From Adineta vaga (lineage: Eukaryota > Rotifera), in contig CP075492.1 in assembly GCA_021613535.1 (NCBI GenBank), positions 5,394,001 to 5,458,000 of the forward strand: a stretch of DNA of 64,000 bases, read 5' to 3'. Shown here in pieces: positions 12,009 to 24,070 of this stretch. The notes under the pieces are model-generated. The model searched no databases. It was not told the DNA's origin and was given only the letters and a program-made list of their open reading frames with translations. The number at the start of each line of letters is the position of its first letter. The stretch's first letter is position 1. Made by a program: the position numbers and the translations under genes.

Positions 12009-13374
12009 ATGAGCCACTCTCGTCGTAAAATCCGACGTTTATTCTTATTTGCTCGCAAACATTACGCTTATATGATATTTATTGGAATATTTGTTCGTGT
12101 TCTTTTTATTTTTCACAAAGAAATCATATATTATCTCTATATACAAACGCTAGATGTGCAACCATATGAAAAATCAATCACTATATGGAGTACAGATTTT
12201 CATACAGGGTATATTCGTACCACCGGGAAAAACTTAACTACAATGTGCTTGTTTTTTTTAATTTTTCAGTCCTATCCAAGATCTTAAAAACATGCTCATA
12301 CCTTTGGGTGTCAAATTTTTCGATAAAAGCCTTTCATATGGTTGCTCAAGAACGGGAACATGTTATTCTCCTCTACGTATACTAACACAAAAAAATGGGA
12401 TGAACCCATCAAAAGAAATTTCGTCTAAATTTTATCAATTTTATAAGAATCAAATTGAAATGAATGTTGTTGATGCATTCATTTGCTTTCATCCAGCAGG
12501 AATGTGTGAATTATATATGCCATTTAATCGAAGTATTATTATCATTGCATCAACACGCTATGAACTAGCTAGATTTGACCCACATCAATGGATGCAATTG
12601 AATGAAAATCTGAAAAGAATTTCACAAGATCCAAAAAATGTCATCGCTGCTAATAATTTATACGATGCCGAATATATACATTATTTTACTGGTATCGATG
12701 TAACTCTCTTAACGAGTCTTTGCAATTATACAAATGTTCAATATCATCGAACCAAAAAAGAATTTTTACTTGCTCCTATTCATGAACCGAAGTTTGATAT
12801 ATTATTGAGAAAAATGCTTGATAAATCGCTACAAGAACACGAAGAAAAACATATACGAATAGTACCACTTCGAGAAATATATCGTGATTATACATATTCT
12901 GATTTATCTCATCATCCTGCGATTATTCATGTTCCTTATCAAGTTTCAGTCATGAGTTTGTTCGAACAATATCGAATGAATATTCCGCTTCTATTTCCAT
13001 CACTTGATCTTTTAACTCGATGGCATGTTGAATATGGTGCAGTCAATGAAAAAACTTGGGATCAGGTTCTCTATGGCGTTAAGCCACATCGCTCACATAT
13101 TGATGGGATATTAACAAATGTGCCAGATCCAAATAATGACCGCAATGAATCCTCGATCAGATATTGGTTGAAATTCTCAGATTTTTATCAATGGCCACAT
13201 ATTATATATTTTGAGTCAATTGATGATCTGATTCAAAAACTGAGCTCGACAGATTTCGATATGATTAGTAAGAAAATGAAGAAATATAATGAGAAAGTTA
13301 GAAGAAATTTACTAAAAAAGTGGAAAAACATACTTCAAAAGATAAAACGATATTCAAGAAAATACACTAAGTGA
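12009..13374 (+). CDS. Conserved type II membrane protein, probable glycosyltransferase
   Basis: Two exons, 12009-12208 and 12270-13374, joined across a 61-bp GT-AG intron (acceptor TTTTTCAG) to give 434 residues. The junction completes the phrase STDFHTGPIQDLKNML, which confirms the splice. Residues about 19-40 are a membrane anchor after a basic N-terminus. The lumenal part has strongly patterned blocks: DKSLSYGC, DAFICFHPAGMCELYMPFN, ASTRYELARFD, AANNLYDAEYIHYFTG and IHVPYQVSVMSLFEQYRMN-IPLLFPS. The two-domain look, with a sugar-nucleotide-like C-terminal half, fits a GT-B glycosyltransferase. I recognise the family only as an uncharacterised conserved one, so no reaction is assigned. The tail is very basic (KKMKKYNEKVRR...). 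Gene structure is firm, function is inferred. Confidence 0.75.
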
Positions 13375-15051
13375 GTTTTTGATAGTTTAAGAAAGGAAAA
13401 TGAATGAACACCTTGAATTTATTATGATATCTTGTACTAACTTGATTACAAAATGTAACACTGTATCCAGATAATTCTGCTTTATTGTATATGAATAATG
13501 TTCATCACGTACTCCTGATTCTTTATAGATGATTTTAGATATACATTAATGATGTTTCGTAATTGTATAATTGCAATAAATATAATGGTAGTCAAAAGCT
13601 AATATTATAGTCAATAATAGAGATGATATTGTCTCTGATGAAACCATCGTTTCTGAATAGTATGCGCGTTGTAAATATCACAACATTTATACTAGGTAGC
13701 TTTGCAATGTCTCGGCTGTTTAAATAAATCAGGCAACACATTTCGACATGATTCAGTTTTTCTCAAAAACAAATTTTCAAGATATTCGTTTTCAAGGGAG
13801 ATAGCTTGCAAGAAATGCACTTTGTTATTTTTCAACATCTTTTCCCTATTATTTAACGTTCTGTTCTTGATATCGTCACATAATAAATCTTTTTGTGCAA
13901 CCAACTATAGAAAGCGCTCTAGCTGCTTTTTCATTCGATCTCATGTTAATATATAGTATGCAAAATAAAGGAACCAAATGATGCGATCATTCTGACAATT
14001 TTCGAAAATCTTGTTTGATCTTCTCTTCCTCGTTTGCTATTCGACAAATTGAAGCCGATAGTCCGGAACAACAATGAGCGTATCATCTTGAAGATATGGG
14101 TAAGAATGTTGGTGCGCGTGGATGTAGGTATAAGTAATAGGATCTATCAAATAGTTAACTAGCCACTCTCACGCACATCTACCTACACCCTGGAGATGCG
14201 TTTGACTGTTTTTTTAGTATTTTGTGGGATGTATCTCACTTTTTCAGTGCAAAGGATGAACAAATAGACAAAGAGTGTCTTCTTTTGACGAACTGGACCT
14301 AAAAATAACAACAAGCAGTTGGACTTCAACGGAGATTGTAGCTTAGAACCTGAGAGATGACCTGATCCCCTTTAAGTCAGATGTTGTCAAATATGAATAC
14401 GTTTGTTTCTTACTGTTCGAAAGTATTAACGTATTAATCTCATTAACAGAGGAGATCATGGTTCTGGAGAGGACAGCTAATCTTTATCTACTTCTACAAT
14501 GGGACGTGTTGGCAAGTGGAAAATGGGTCATTAAAACTCGAAGGCTGTTTTGAGCTCAATTAGGGGAGTTATTATTGTCTGCAATAAAAGCTTCTTTATG
14601 TGGAAAATGCACATATTTGTATTAAAATATTTTGCTAATTATCAGATTGCTCAAAAAACTATGTTTCGTCTCTTTAAGATAGATCATAAGGTGATATTGT
14701 CACATTGTTGACAAAAAATAACATCCGGCTTGAAAAAGTTAAAAATACTTCTTTTTATCTGTACATTATTTTTCAGAATATAAGGTATAATGTTTCTTTC
14801 AAAAATGTACTCGGGGAAAATGTTCCGCACACCTTATCTTTCAAAAAACAATTCCCATTTAAAAATATTTCTTTATCTAGATTTAACGTGTGAGATCAAA
14901 TTAGGTCAACATGTAGATGACTCCGGACATGCATAAATCCTTTAAAATCAATGGCAAACTATGATCAATATTTCATAGCCAATTGTGACAATCTAAATGA
15001 TTGTACACTTTCTTTCCGCTTCTCATACACTATGATATTCGTCCTTGAAAT

Positions 15052-15111
15052 ATGCTTCTTCCTCTTTCTCTTCTCTTCTTTCTCTTCTCCTCTTCCTCCC
15101 CCTTCTTCTCT
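15052..15111. repeat. Polypyrimidine tract
   Basis: About 60 bases almost entirely C/T on the plus strand (TTCCTCTTTCTCTTCTC-type), able to form triplex DNA. No gene nearby uses it obviously. Confidence 0.7.
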
Positions 15112-15192
15112 TATGTCGATGAGTCAACCGATCATCTTCTATTTTCCTTCTCCCTGTTTGCACCTAGATATTAACCTTCTATCTTACATATC

Positions 15193-15312
15193 CATTAGAG
15201 ACATCGATATGCATGTTTTCTCACATCTTATTTTATATAACCATTAGAGAGATATCGATATGCATGTTTTCGTTCGTGTTATCTTATATAACCACTAGAG
15301 AGATATCGATAC
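15193..15312. repeat. Tandem repeat, unit about 50 bp, 2.4 copies
   Basis: Units begin at 15193, 15242 and 15293 with CAYTAGAGA, continue ATCGATATGCATGTTTTC and end TTATATAAC. The third is truncated. Confidence 0.7.
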
Positions 15313-15749
15313 ACACATATAACCTGGATTTTACACATTATCTATAGAGTTTGATATTTTTCTGTAGCGTAACACTGTATGTACCAAGGACTATATAAGG
15401 ACGAGGGAAATACAGTATAGATACGATTTCTTTGGATAAAATAAAAGAATACACATACTCTTTCTCATCTCTAACATCAGAAATCGTCACACCAATCTCA
15501 GCGTGGAGGGAGATGCAGATGAAGTTGATAGTGTGAATGATGATATGTAGTCTGTAATCATACTTTTACTCGCACCTTCGTCAGTCCGCATGTTCCTAAA
15601 TTCTTCGCGACACCATCAACTTATTCTAAAATAGTTTCCTCACAATATCTCCGAAATCTCCAATTGTAATTAAAACAGTTTTTTTATACTACGCTTGACA
15701 AGATACTCTACGCCTCAGAATGAGTTCAAACTTCTGTGAATGAACCAGT

Positions 15750-18700
15750 TTGAGACAATTGAATTATTTCAAATATGTTGATGATGACTGTGTTAATGCT
15801 GCTATGTTAAAAATGAATATTTAGACTCGAATAAAACTTGATACTACAGTGCTACTAATGGTCTTAATCTTATGTAGTGGTGTAACCAGGGTAGGGTATG
15901 AGTAGGCGCCCCCTACCCACTGGTAATTTTCGAAAAAGCTATTTATGAAAAATAGCAGTAGATTCGTATGTGAGTTGCACTCAGTGGCATGACCAAGGCA
16001 GGATATGGGTAGGTGGTGCCTACTCACCCGCCAATTTCTGTTTACGCCACTAGCCTGTCCTAAGTGGCATCTGATGCTACGTCAGAGAGGGCTGACATAT
16101 TTTATAGTAAAATAGCTTGAACCAGAAACCGAGAAATTCTAGTGATAATTGTTAGTAAGTTAGGGATGCCAATTACATATCAAATCAAATACGTTCTCTC
16201 GTACAAAAAAATGTGTTTTTTATTCCACTTTTACATCGCTTTGTATTTTGTTTGAAACATCTAGAATATACCACAACATACATTATAAAATGAACTACAA
16301 TCTACAAGGAAAAGCCTATTTTATTTGTGTAATTTCTGCTTTTAGAAAAAAGAAAAATCATGTGCAATCAATTTTTGACGCTCCCAAAATATAATTTTTT
16401 CTTATTTCATCTTTATATCACCTAATGTGCTTTTCCGAAGAGAAACGAAACACCGGAGAATATGCAGTGTAAAATGTATTTGAGTTATGTGCTTTTCAGT
16501 TTTCAAAACAGCAAAATTTCATGACACCAATGCGTAACATTGCGAGAAAATGATTTTTGACAAGGATGAACAATTCCTTTCCTCTTACTTGAACAACTAG
16601 TTCTATGTAAATTATAGAGGTTTTTGCGCTGCATCTTTTGATGTATATTTTTTGACATGCATATTAATTGCCGAAGCGATGAAATATGAAAAAGGAATGT
16701 GTCGTTGACATAGAAAAAAAAGAGATTTATGCAGCGTCGAAAGTCGGTCGCACACAATTTCACTTTCGTTTGAAACTAGCAAGTACACAAATAAAGTAAG
16801 CTTTACTTTGCAGATCGTAGTTCTTTTCATGCTGTAGCTTATGGTATAATTTATTTGCTTTAAAGAAAATATAAAGCGACGCAGAAATGGAATAGAATTG
16901 TCAGAGGGAGATGACAGAAAAATGCTTGTATAGAATCTACTAAAACCAATGATTTAAGGCCGTATAATAGTAAATCTACATCAGAAAGCACTTTTCAAGC
17001 CATACATGATTCAATACTTGAGAAATTATATACAGCGATAAAGGAAATGTCATCAAATTCGATATAAACTTACTTAATATACTATAAAGTGTCTAGAGTC
17101 CTAATATACGAAAATTCAAATTATGCTATAGGTATAAACTAATATATTAATTTAGAATAAATACCTAAAAAAGGAAACGTTTGTCACAAACATATACGAA
17201 TAATAATTTTCACTTTTCATGTACACCTAGTGAGTCATGTTTTATATTTTACATAGGCATAGTGAAATGACCAAACTAATATTTTTCATATAGGATAACG
17301 ATCACACTATCACCAGTAAGTAAATTCTGATGTTTTCGTACAAATTACATGTGCTATGTATCAAACTAACAGACAATAGTTGCAAATGATCATGATACAC
17401 AGACACATAAATATAAAAGATGGCCATTTTTTTCAAGTTGCTTCTTATTATTATATGTTAGTATAGAGAATAGTGATGATTACTTATATCAACTCCAAAA
17501 GAATCCTCGAGCATTTTTCAGTCATTTGTATTAAATTATATAAGACATTACTCAATGATTGTTCATTCGAACGATAATCTTATAGAATAGATTATTTTGA
17601 TCATTTTACAGTTTTCCATGTTTCCATGATAAAGCACAATAAATGAAAAATAACCGATGCAATGATGTATAAATGTAGAAGAGATGATTACCTCACGATT
17701 TTACTTAGATCTATTTTGTTAAAGTATAAAAAGAAAAAATTATGCAATATGTAATATTCAGTAGTAGACTTGTGATCGATGAATTATTACATATGAAGAA
17801 GAAAGAATTGTAAGAGTTCAAATGTGTGCTTCATGATGAAATGAAAACAAGGAGAGAAAGAGAATGTTCATATGTAACCATCTCTTGCGACTGATGATGT
17901 TGCTAGGCACGAGAAGAAAAGACACTGATTAGGTCATATAAAAGAAATAAAATGTAAAGCACAAGAGAAAAATAAACCAAACTTGAGTCATATGAAAATG
18001 GATGAAACTCACTTCGTCTAAGTGCACTTATTATACAGTGGAATATAACTATGCAACATGGCATTACATATGATTGTTGCAGTAGAAACAATTATATTTT
18101 TAGAAAAGATCTGATGGGCTAGAATTATCAATTTGAACGAGTAATTACGAATAATATTTGAATTAAAACTCTAGTACTATACATCTCAGAGAGCATGGAA
18201 GTCATAAGTAGAAAAAAAGAAGAACGAGACTAGTTACTCACAAATACTTATGTTGTCTTCTAGATTTTCATTGATAGAAATAGTGCGAAAAAGTGAGTAG
18301 TAAGAAACTTTCTTGACACAAATCAAGTTAATGTCTCTAAGAAATATGAAGACACAGGATAGTTAGCTTGAGAACAAATAGTAAAAATGACTTCTGACTA
18401 GTCGTGGTTATCAATCAGTTTCTTTTCAACATACAAAAGAAAACAACATCGTTGAAATAGTCTATTCAAATGAAATTAAGCAAATCTATTTTTGCTTTTG
18501 AACTTTTTCTAATCACTTACCTTTTTGACCTATAAGACGAATGAAATGTTCTACTAATGTAAAAAATGAAAATAACTTCGAAAGTTTATAGCATATCCAC
18601 TTAGGCTAATATCTAAATATAAAACATAAAATTGCTGCTTCAAAATTACAGATGAAATATAACTAAATCATTTGTTATGCATTATCGTTTGTTTATACGC

Positions 18701-20180
18701 CATTTAAAGTTATCATGTGTCATGTAAATATGTAAATACTAAATACTAAATACTTAATCAAGCTATTATAGTTGAAATATTCAAACGACTGTTCAAAATT
18801 ATACGTTCCCTATCAAAAGCGAAAATTATATAAGAAATTTATTTGTTTGATCTAATAGAAGGAATATCGACATTGTCTCGCAGCGTCAGACGCGTAGTCT
18901 CCATAAGATTGACGCTCATAAATGGACATTTTGGTTATTTATTACAACAAAATACATAATAGTGCTCGTATTACTTTCATTAACCATAGATATTTCATAA
19001 ATAATATATTCCTTAAAACGCTATAGCACGCACAGAAGTCCCATAATTCGTTGAAAATGAACGAATTCAAAAGTACTATTGATACAAGCGTTTCATCTGT
19101 TTCTATAATTAATTCCTAAAAAAAAATAATCCGAGTCGAAATAAATCTATTTAGATCTATTTCAAACCATAATATTTCGACTGTTATTCATAATTCTAAT
19201 AAAATTAGATTCCAACTATTCATGTTTAGTCGCCCCAAAAACATAATGTTCGTTCGATGAAATATGAAAGTATGTATAATATTAAACATAATTATCCCAT
19301 AAATAAAAATTGTCGCTATCAATAAATAGATAGAAATGATATTGATAAAAAGTGAACATTAAATAATTCCTTAATATAGATAATCCCAGAAAAAAGTGTC
19401 CTAAAAACATAAAGGAAAGTATTCATTCATAAATAAGCAAATCCTGTCTGTATTATTCTAATTAGTTAGTTAGTTCATCCATCATAATATAGTGTGTCGA
19501 TAGCTTAGAGTTCTTAACAATCAATGAACATATTTATTCCATTATTCATATGTTATTCCCAATCATTTCATATGAAATAAATGTAAATATATTGTATGGC
19601 ATATAAATCAGTCAGTTCGTTGATTTAGAATAAATACCTTAAAAAAAAGAAATGTTTGTCACAAATATATACAAAATATTTTCCAATATTCCATGTGCAC
19701 ATCACCAGTCTATTTTTATATTTCACATCGATTTAGTGCATCTATCAAAATAACATTTCCATATAAATCGTAATGATAGTACTATTACTAGTGCATATTT
19801 CCTATAATATATATATATATATATCGAACGGATGAAATGATAGATGTGCATGACCATAATACATTATATGCATAGAAAAATCAAAGACGATTCTTTAATC
19901 TACACGTTTTGTTTTAGTGCTGCCCCATGTTCGTATAGAAAATAATGATCATTATTCATGCTGAGCCCAAAATACGTATGCTCTAGCTTTTTAGAGTCGT
20001 TTATATAAAATTATGTATAATATGATTCAATGAATATTCACCCATAAGATAATCTTGTTAAATAAATGTCATGTCTTTTGATGTTCTCCCATATTCATGA
20101 TAATACAATAATAATAATAATAAATGAAAAATAAACGATGCAATGATAAATTCTAAATCTTACATAGATTTATCTCGCTA
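15750..20180. repeat. Diverged partial copy of the tandem unit (left paralogue)
   Basis: 15750-18390 aligns with 36590-40360 and 58800-62710 (unit end). 19360-20180 aligns with 41213-42000 and 63556-64000 (unit start). All of this is clearly more diverged than the A/B copies are from each other. It lacks the large palindrome, the composite inverted-repeat element and the 61.6-kb hAT, so it serves as an empty-site reference. No intact gene is seen in it. 18395-19358 has no counterpart in A or B. Confidence 0.7.
15875..16052. mobile_element. Short hAT-like MITE
   Basis: The ends TAGTGGTGTAACCAGGG and, inverted, TAGTGGCGTAAACAG flank a 178-bp insert that is absent from the homologous positions in copies A and B (after the ATGGTCTTAA stretch). 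The terminus is of the CAGTGGCGTAACCAGGG type found in many hAT MITEs. The internal sequence holds imperfect repeats of GGGTAGG/CCTACCC. Confidence 0.55.
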
Positions 20181-20869
20181 AAATATCAGAAATAGAAATT
20201 ATACAATATCCCATATTTATACGTGCGTTTGTGATCGGCGAATTACAACGTATGAAAAAGAAAGAATCGCAAGAGTTCAAATATATGTCTGCTGATGAAT
20301 GGAAGGAGAAAAAGTGGAAGATGGAGAATGTGCATATGTAATCACTACTTACGTGAGTGACGTATTGAGACGAACGAAAAAAGAAAGTGATTGGATCATA
20401 CAAGTGAGAGAGAAAAAAAACGAAGCGAAAAGTAAACAAAACTTGAATTGAATCAGAATGAATGTAACTAAGCAATAATGTTATATAACACTAAAAAAAA
20501 GATCAGAATACGTGCATAATATGTATTAGATAACAATTTAACAGAAAGCTTTATAATTATTCTCAGACTCATAAGAACTGAAACGTTAGTTTAAGCAAAT
20601 GTCGTTGCCTATCAACTAGCTGTACTCATGTTACGAAAATCAACAGTTTTAATTGAAGACTCGAATTTTGTATAGGTTTTACACATCTATTTATCCTTTC
20701 TTGTCATGATTTTTAAGAAAGGAAAACATAATAATTAACAATTTTCATAACATTATTAAACAGTCTGTGTCGATCATAGTATTAACTTTTGTCGCTCAAG
20801 AGAGGAGATTTAAGAATTCAAATGTATTAGAAAGGCACACCACTATCAATCAGATTCTGAGGAAATAGG

Positions 20870-21797
20870 TGTTACGATCTGTGTATGCATACACTAAGAT
20901 CATATCTATCTATTTTCTTTCATTCTGTCTTTACTTTTCCGTATTCATTCTCTTTCGTGTCTATGTACTAGTCGGTTGTTTATTCTATTCGAACTTCCAT
21001 ATAAATAAACAAAGGACAGATCATTAACAGTGGCGACCCCGCAGTAAATTTATAAACAATCGATTCTTTTTTAATTTACATTTAATTATGACAGTGCATA
21101 CACGTAATCAAAGTGAATCAAATAATGATGCTGATCCTCAACCTATTGCACAAGTTACAAATGAATCTAATCCAAATCTATTATCATTAACAAATACAAA
21201 TAATGATGATAAAACAGCTACAGCTGATGGATGTTCCGCAACAGAACGTGATGAAAAACCAACATTATTAGAAGTACTTCGCCATGATGTGAAATTATTT
21301 AATGGTCAAGATGATGCTCGTCAATGGTTTAGACATATTCATTCAAAATTTTCGGAATTTAATTTAACACTTGATGAACGATTGGAAATCATTCCTTATT
21401 TTTTCGAAGATGATGTTTTCATTTGGTATACGTTGAATCAAGACAAAATTCAATCATATGCTCATTTATGTCAATTATTTGCTCATGAATATTTCAATCT
21501 CGAATAAACTTCTTGTCCTGATGTCAACGCTAATATCAAACAATCAAACCAATCTTTTTTATTACGTCCACCTGTTGTTGTTAATGAATCTATATATGAT
21601 GATTTAATAAATCTTTTAGGTGATAAAGCAGTAGCAACTGCTGATGATCATGATACACATGCTTAAATTCTTGTATACGAAATCCACGAAATCTTCGACC
21701 AGTTTTCCACAAGAAGATAATATTCCAGTTCATTGTTAATAGTACGGCTAATTCGGCACCTTCAACATCAAGACCAAAAAAAAGTCGATATGAGTAA
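20870..21797 (+). mobile_element. LTR retrotransposon remnant (5' LTR, primer site, gag), copy A
   Basis: A putative 5' LTR of about 160 bp starts TGTTACGATC and ends TTAACA (20870-21029). One base later comes TGGCGACCCC, a primer-binding site beginning with the TGGCGACC used by many Ty3-type elements (complementary to a tRNA 3' end). The gag frame follows at 21088. No protease, reverse transcriptase, integrase or 3' LTR follows before the GT61 gene, so this is a truncated copy. Confidence 0.65.
21088..21666 (+). pseudogene. Ty3-like gag, truncated, copy A
   Basis: The 139-residue open frame (to 21507) has a polar, low-complexity N-terminus and then the start of a retrotransposon gag domain (LFNGQDDARQWF, FNLTLDERLEIIPYFFEDD, FIWYTLNQ). 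An in-frame TAA at 21505-21507 interrupts it. The same frame stays protein-like for 52 more codons to 21666, and further gag-like residues appear out of frame after that. Copy B has the same stop, so the break predates the duplication. Confidence 0.65.
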
Positions 21798-22431
21798 TTC
21801 CAATAGCGGACAAATAAGTGCCAATAGGACCACATGCTACCTTTCGTATTTTGTGATGATTTTTATACTATGCCTTCTTGAAGGATGCATCCATAGTTGC
21901 GATATCACTTGCAACAGGACTATCTTTACCCTGAAATTTAAATATTCAATCAAATCTTTTAATCTCTTTTTTAGCACTGTCATGTTTGTGTATAAGAAAA
22001 GATACCGAATGACATCGCAATTTTGATCTTGAGACCATATATGTTCAATAGTAACAATCTATATAATATAACAGCATAGAATGATAAAAGCTTCTAAAAT
22101 TATTCTTTCTTCAATATATCGACTCTGATGAATAACAAAGTCACGACACTGTTAGTCTCAATGAGCTTAATGACTAACTTTGACAAGTGTTTTCCAATCC
22201 TTATATACTACACTGTGTGTTAGAAGTACACATATTTGTCCATTTTCTTGAGTGTCTGTCTTTAGATATTGACATGAATGAAAAAAAAGAGACATCTATA
22301 TATCGATAGAGATAACATTATGATGATTTTTGTCTATATTTCTTTATTGATACATAAGATAAAATCGACCTATTGTCTAGACATCGGTCATTTAAAAATG
22401 TTGTCCTTATCATCTCTCGTTCTTCACACGT
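21798..22431. other. Spacer between gag remnant and GT61 gene, copy A
   Basis: No coding sense seen. It should contain the GT61 promoter. Copy B matches it except for two single-T deletions. Confidence 0.4.
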
Positions 22432-23948
22432 TTGAACTTATTATCAATGACGATAACAAAACATGTACATCGACGAAAGATTTGTCTACTTATTATTTCT
22501 ACTCTCTTATTTTTCACTACTATACTAGTATTTTGGTTTTTGTTTGATCATTCACCTCGAATTCAATATCAATTTACTTTTGTATCGAAAGCAACATCTC
22601 AAAGACGATCATGGCAAGTACAGGATTGGGTTCAACGATACAATATCACTCATCTATTTGATTGGACTTGGCATAGAACTGGTGATTATAATCGATGTCA
22701 CATACCACCAAATTCTATTTCGAAATTAATCCCACAAAAATTGAATTCAACAATTGTCGTTCATGATGTTGTTAGTTATTTTCGTTCTCATTCTGATGAA
22801 GGATGTATTGTCGATAATGCACCACATCAACCAAATCCCGTTCCTCATCCAATACCTCGTGCTCGTAACTGGTCCGATACGTGTGCATCGATGAATATCG
22901 ATCGTCACTGGATCTTATGTTATCTACCACAATCAGAAATTGGAAAATATTTACCAACGACGACTCATCATGTAGTAGTGGCTACATTTAATGCATATGT
23001 AGACAAAGGTCATTGTAATATTGAGGTACCAGGTACAGTATTTACAGAGCATGCTACTTTTCATCCTCAAGGATGGGTCAATGCACCGTGTAGTGTTGAT
23101 CCAATTACTCGTCTTCCAATGGTTAAACCAAAAAATCGATATATTGAATTAATTGATTCAATTGGAGTTTATTTACATGCACCTGGACATTTTGGACCTC
23201 AACAATTACCACGTTTATTACGTTTACTTGCCGTAGCTCCAACAACAACCAAAGTTCTCGTAGCCAAAGGTGGTGTTGCTGATCTATTGATGGATGTTCT
23301 CATTGAGCGAGATGTTGTTACACGTGATCGAATCGTTCTATTTGATAAAAAGAATCGTGATGATTATTATGCTAATATTGTTTATCGTAGCGAAAGTTGG
23401 CCATATTTATGGAATCAAAGTTATGCACATCGACTCCATGATCGAACAGATATGCAACTTGCTCATCGTGTTCTCGTTGGTGATAATAATCATCAACAAT
23501 CAATTGATAAAAAAGATCATGTTATCCTTATAAAACGAAAAGATGGTTATGATCGATCATTGATCGAACATTCCGATGTTGCTGCATTTATGATATCTGC
23601 ACTGGAAAATCAAATCTTTCATCTAATCTACATTTTAAAGTTTTTACTGCTCAAGGACATATGCGTGATCATATTGCTTTATTTCATCGAGCACGTATCA
23701 TTGTGGGTCCTCATGGAGCTGGTATGATGAATATTTTATGGGCATCACCAAAAACATACGTCGTCGAAATTGGCTATAGTACCGGTATGACATTTCCTCA
23801 AATGTATGCTGAAATGAGTCTTCATTTGGATCAAAACTATTGGGTTTGTAAAGGACACGGAGCTTATGGTGCTCCTATTCATATTGATATGAACGATTTT
23901 ATGTATATTTTTAATCAAATTCTTCAGGAAATAAAAACGTATTCTTAG
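22432..23948 (+). pseudogene. GT61-like glycosyltransferase, frameshifted, copy A
   Basis: Identical in content to the intact copy at 44251-45768, except that a run of five A is four A at 23606-23609. This shifts the frame after residue about 392 and separates the catalytic C-terminal part. The frame from 23661 to 23948 continues normally, with IIVGPHGAG and the family tail. The lesion is a single homopolymer base in otherwise almost identical DNA, so a sequencing error is at least as likely as true inactivation. Confidence 0.7.
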
Positions 23949-24070
23949 CAAGATAAAAAGAACGATTGTGTCGCTCTATTGCCATTGGTTCGTTGATAAG
24001 ATACGATTGAGTTTGATCAATTTTTCTTTCGTGTCTCATCTCATTCTCATAAATAATAGCTATACTAAAT

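Larger units (their letters stand above)
13375..15740. other. Intergenic spacer with low-complexity tracts
   Basis: No gene supported. It holds a polypyrimidine tract (15052-15111) and a short tandem repeat (15193-15312). A TATA-like ACTATATAAGG at about 15390 is followed by an AATAAAAG signal, suggesting a promoter or solo-LTR fragment, but no partner was found. Confidence 0.45.

Noticed and set aside
15360-15490. LTR-like fragment (TATA-like box, AATAAAAG, TG start)
   Set aside because: No second LTR, primer site or gag/pol next to it, so it is only a resemblance.
20170-20475. 101-codon minus-strand frame conserved in both tandem copies
   Set aside because: Conservation is explained by the near identity of the copies. 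The sequence is a low-complexity Phe/Ser-rich translation of purine-rich DNA.
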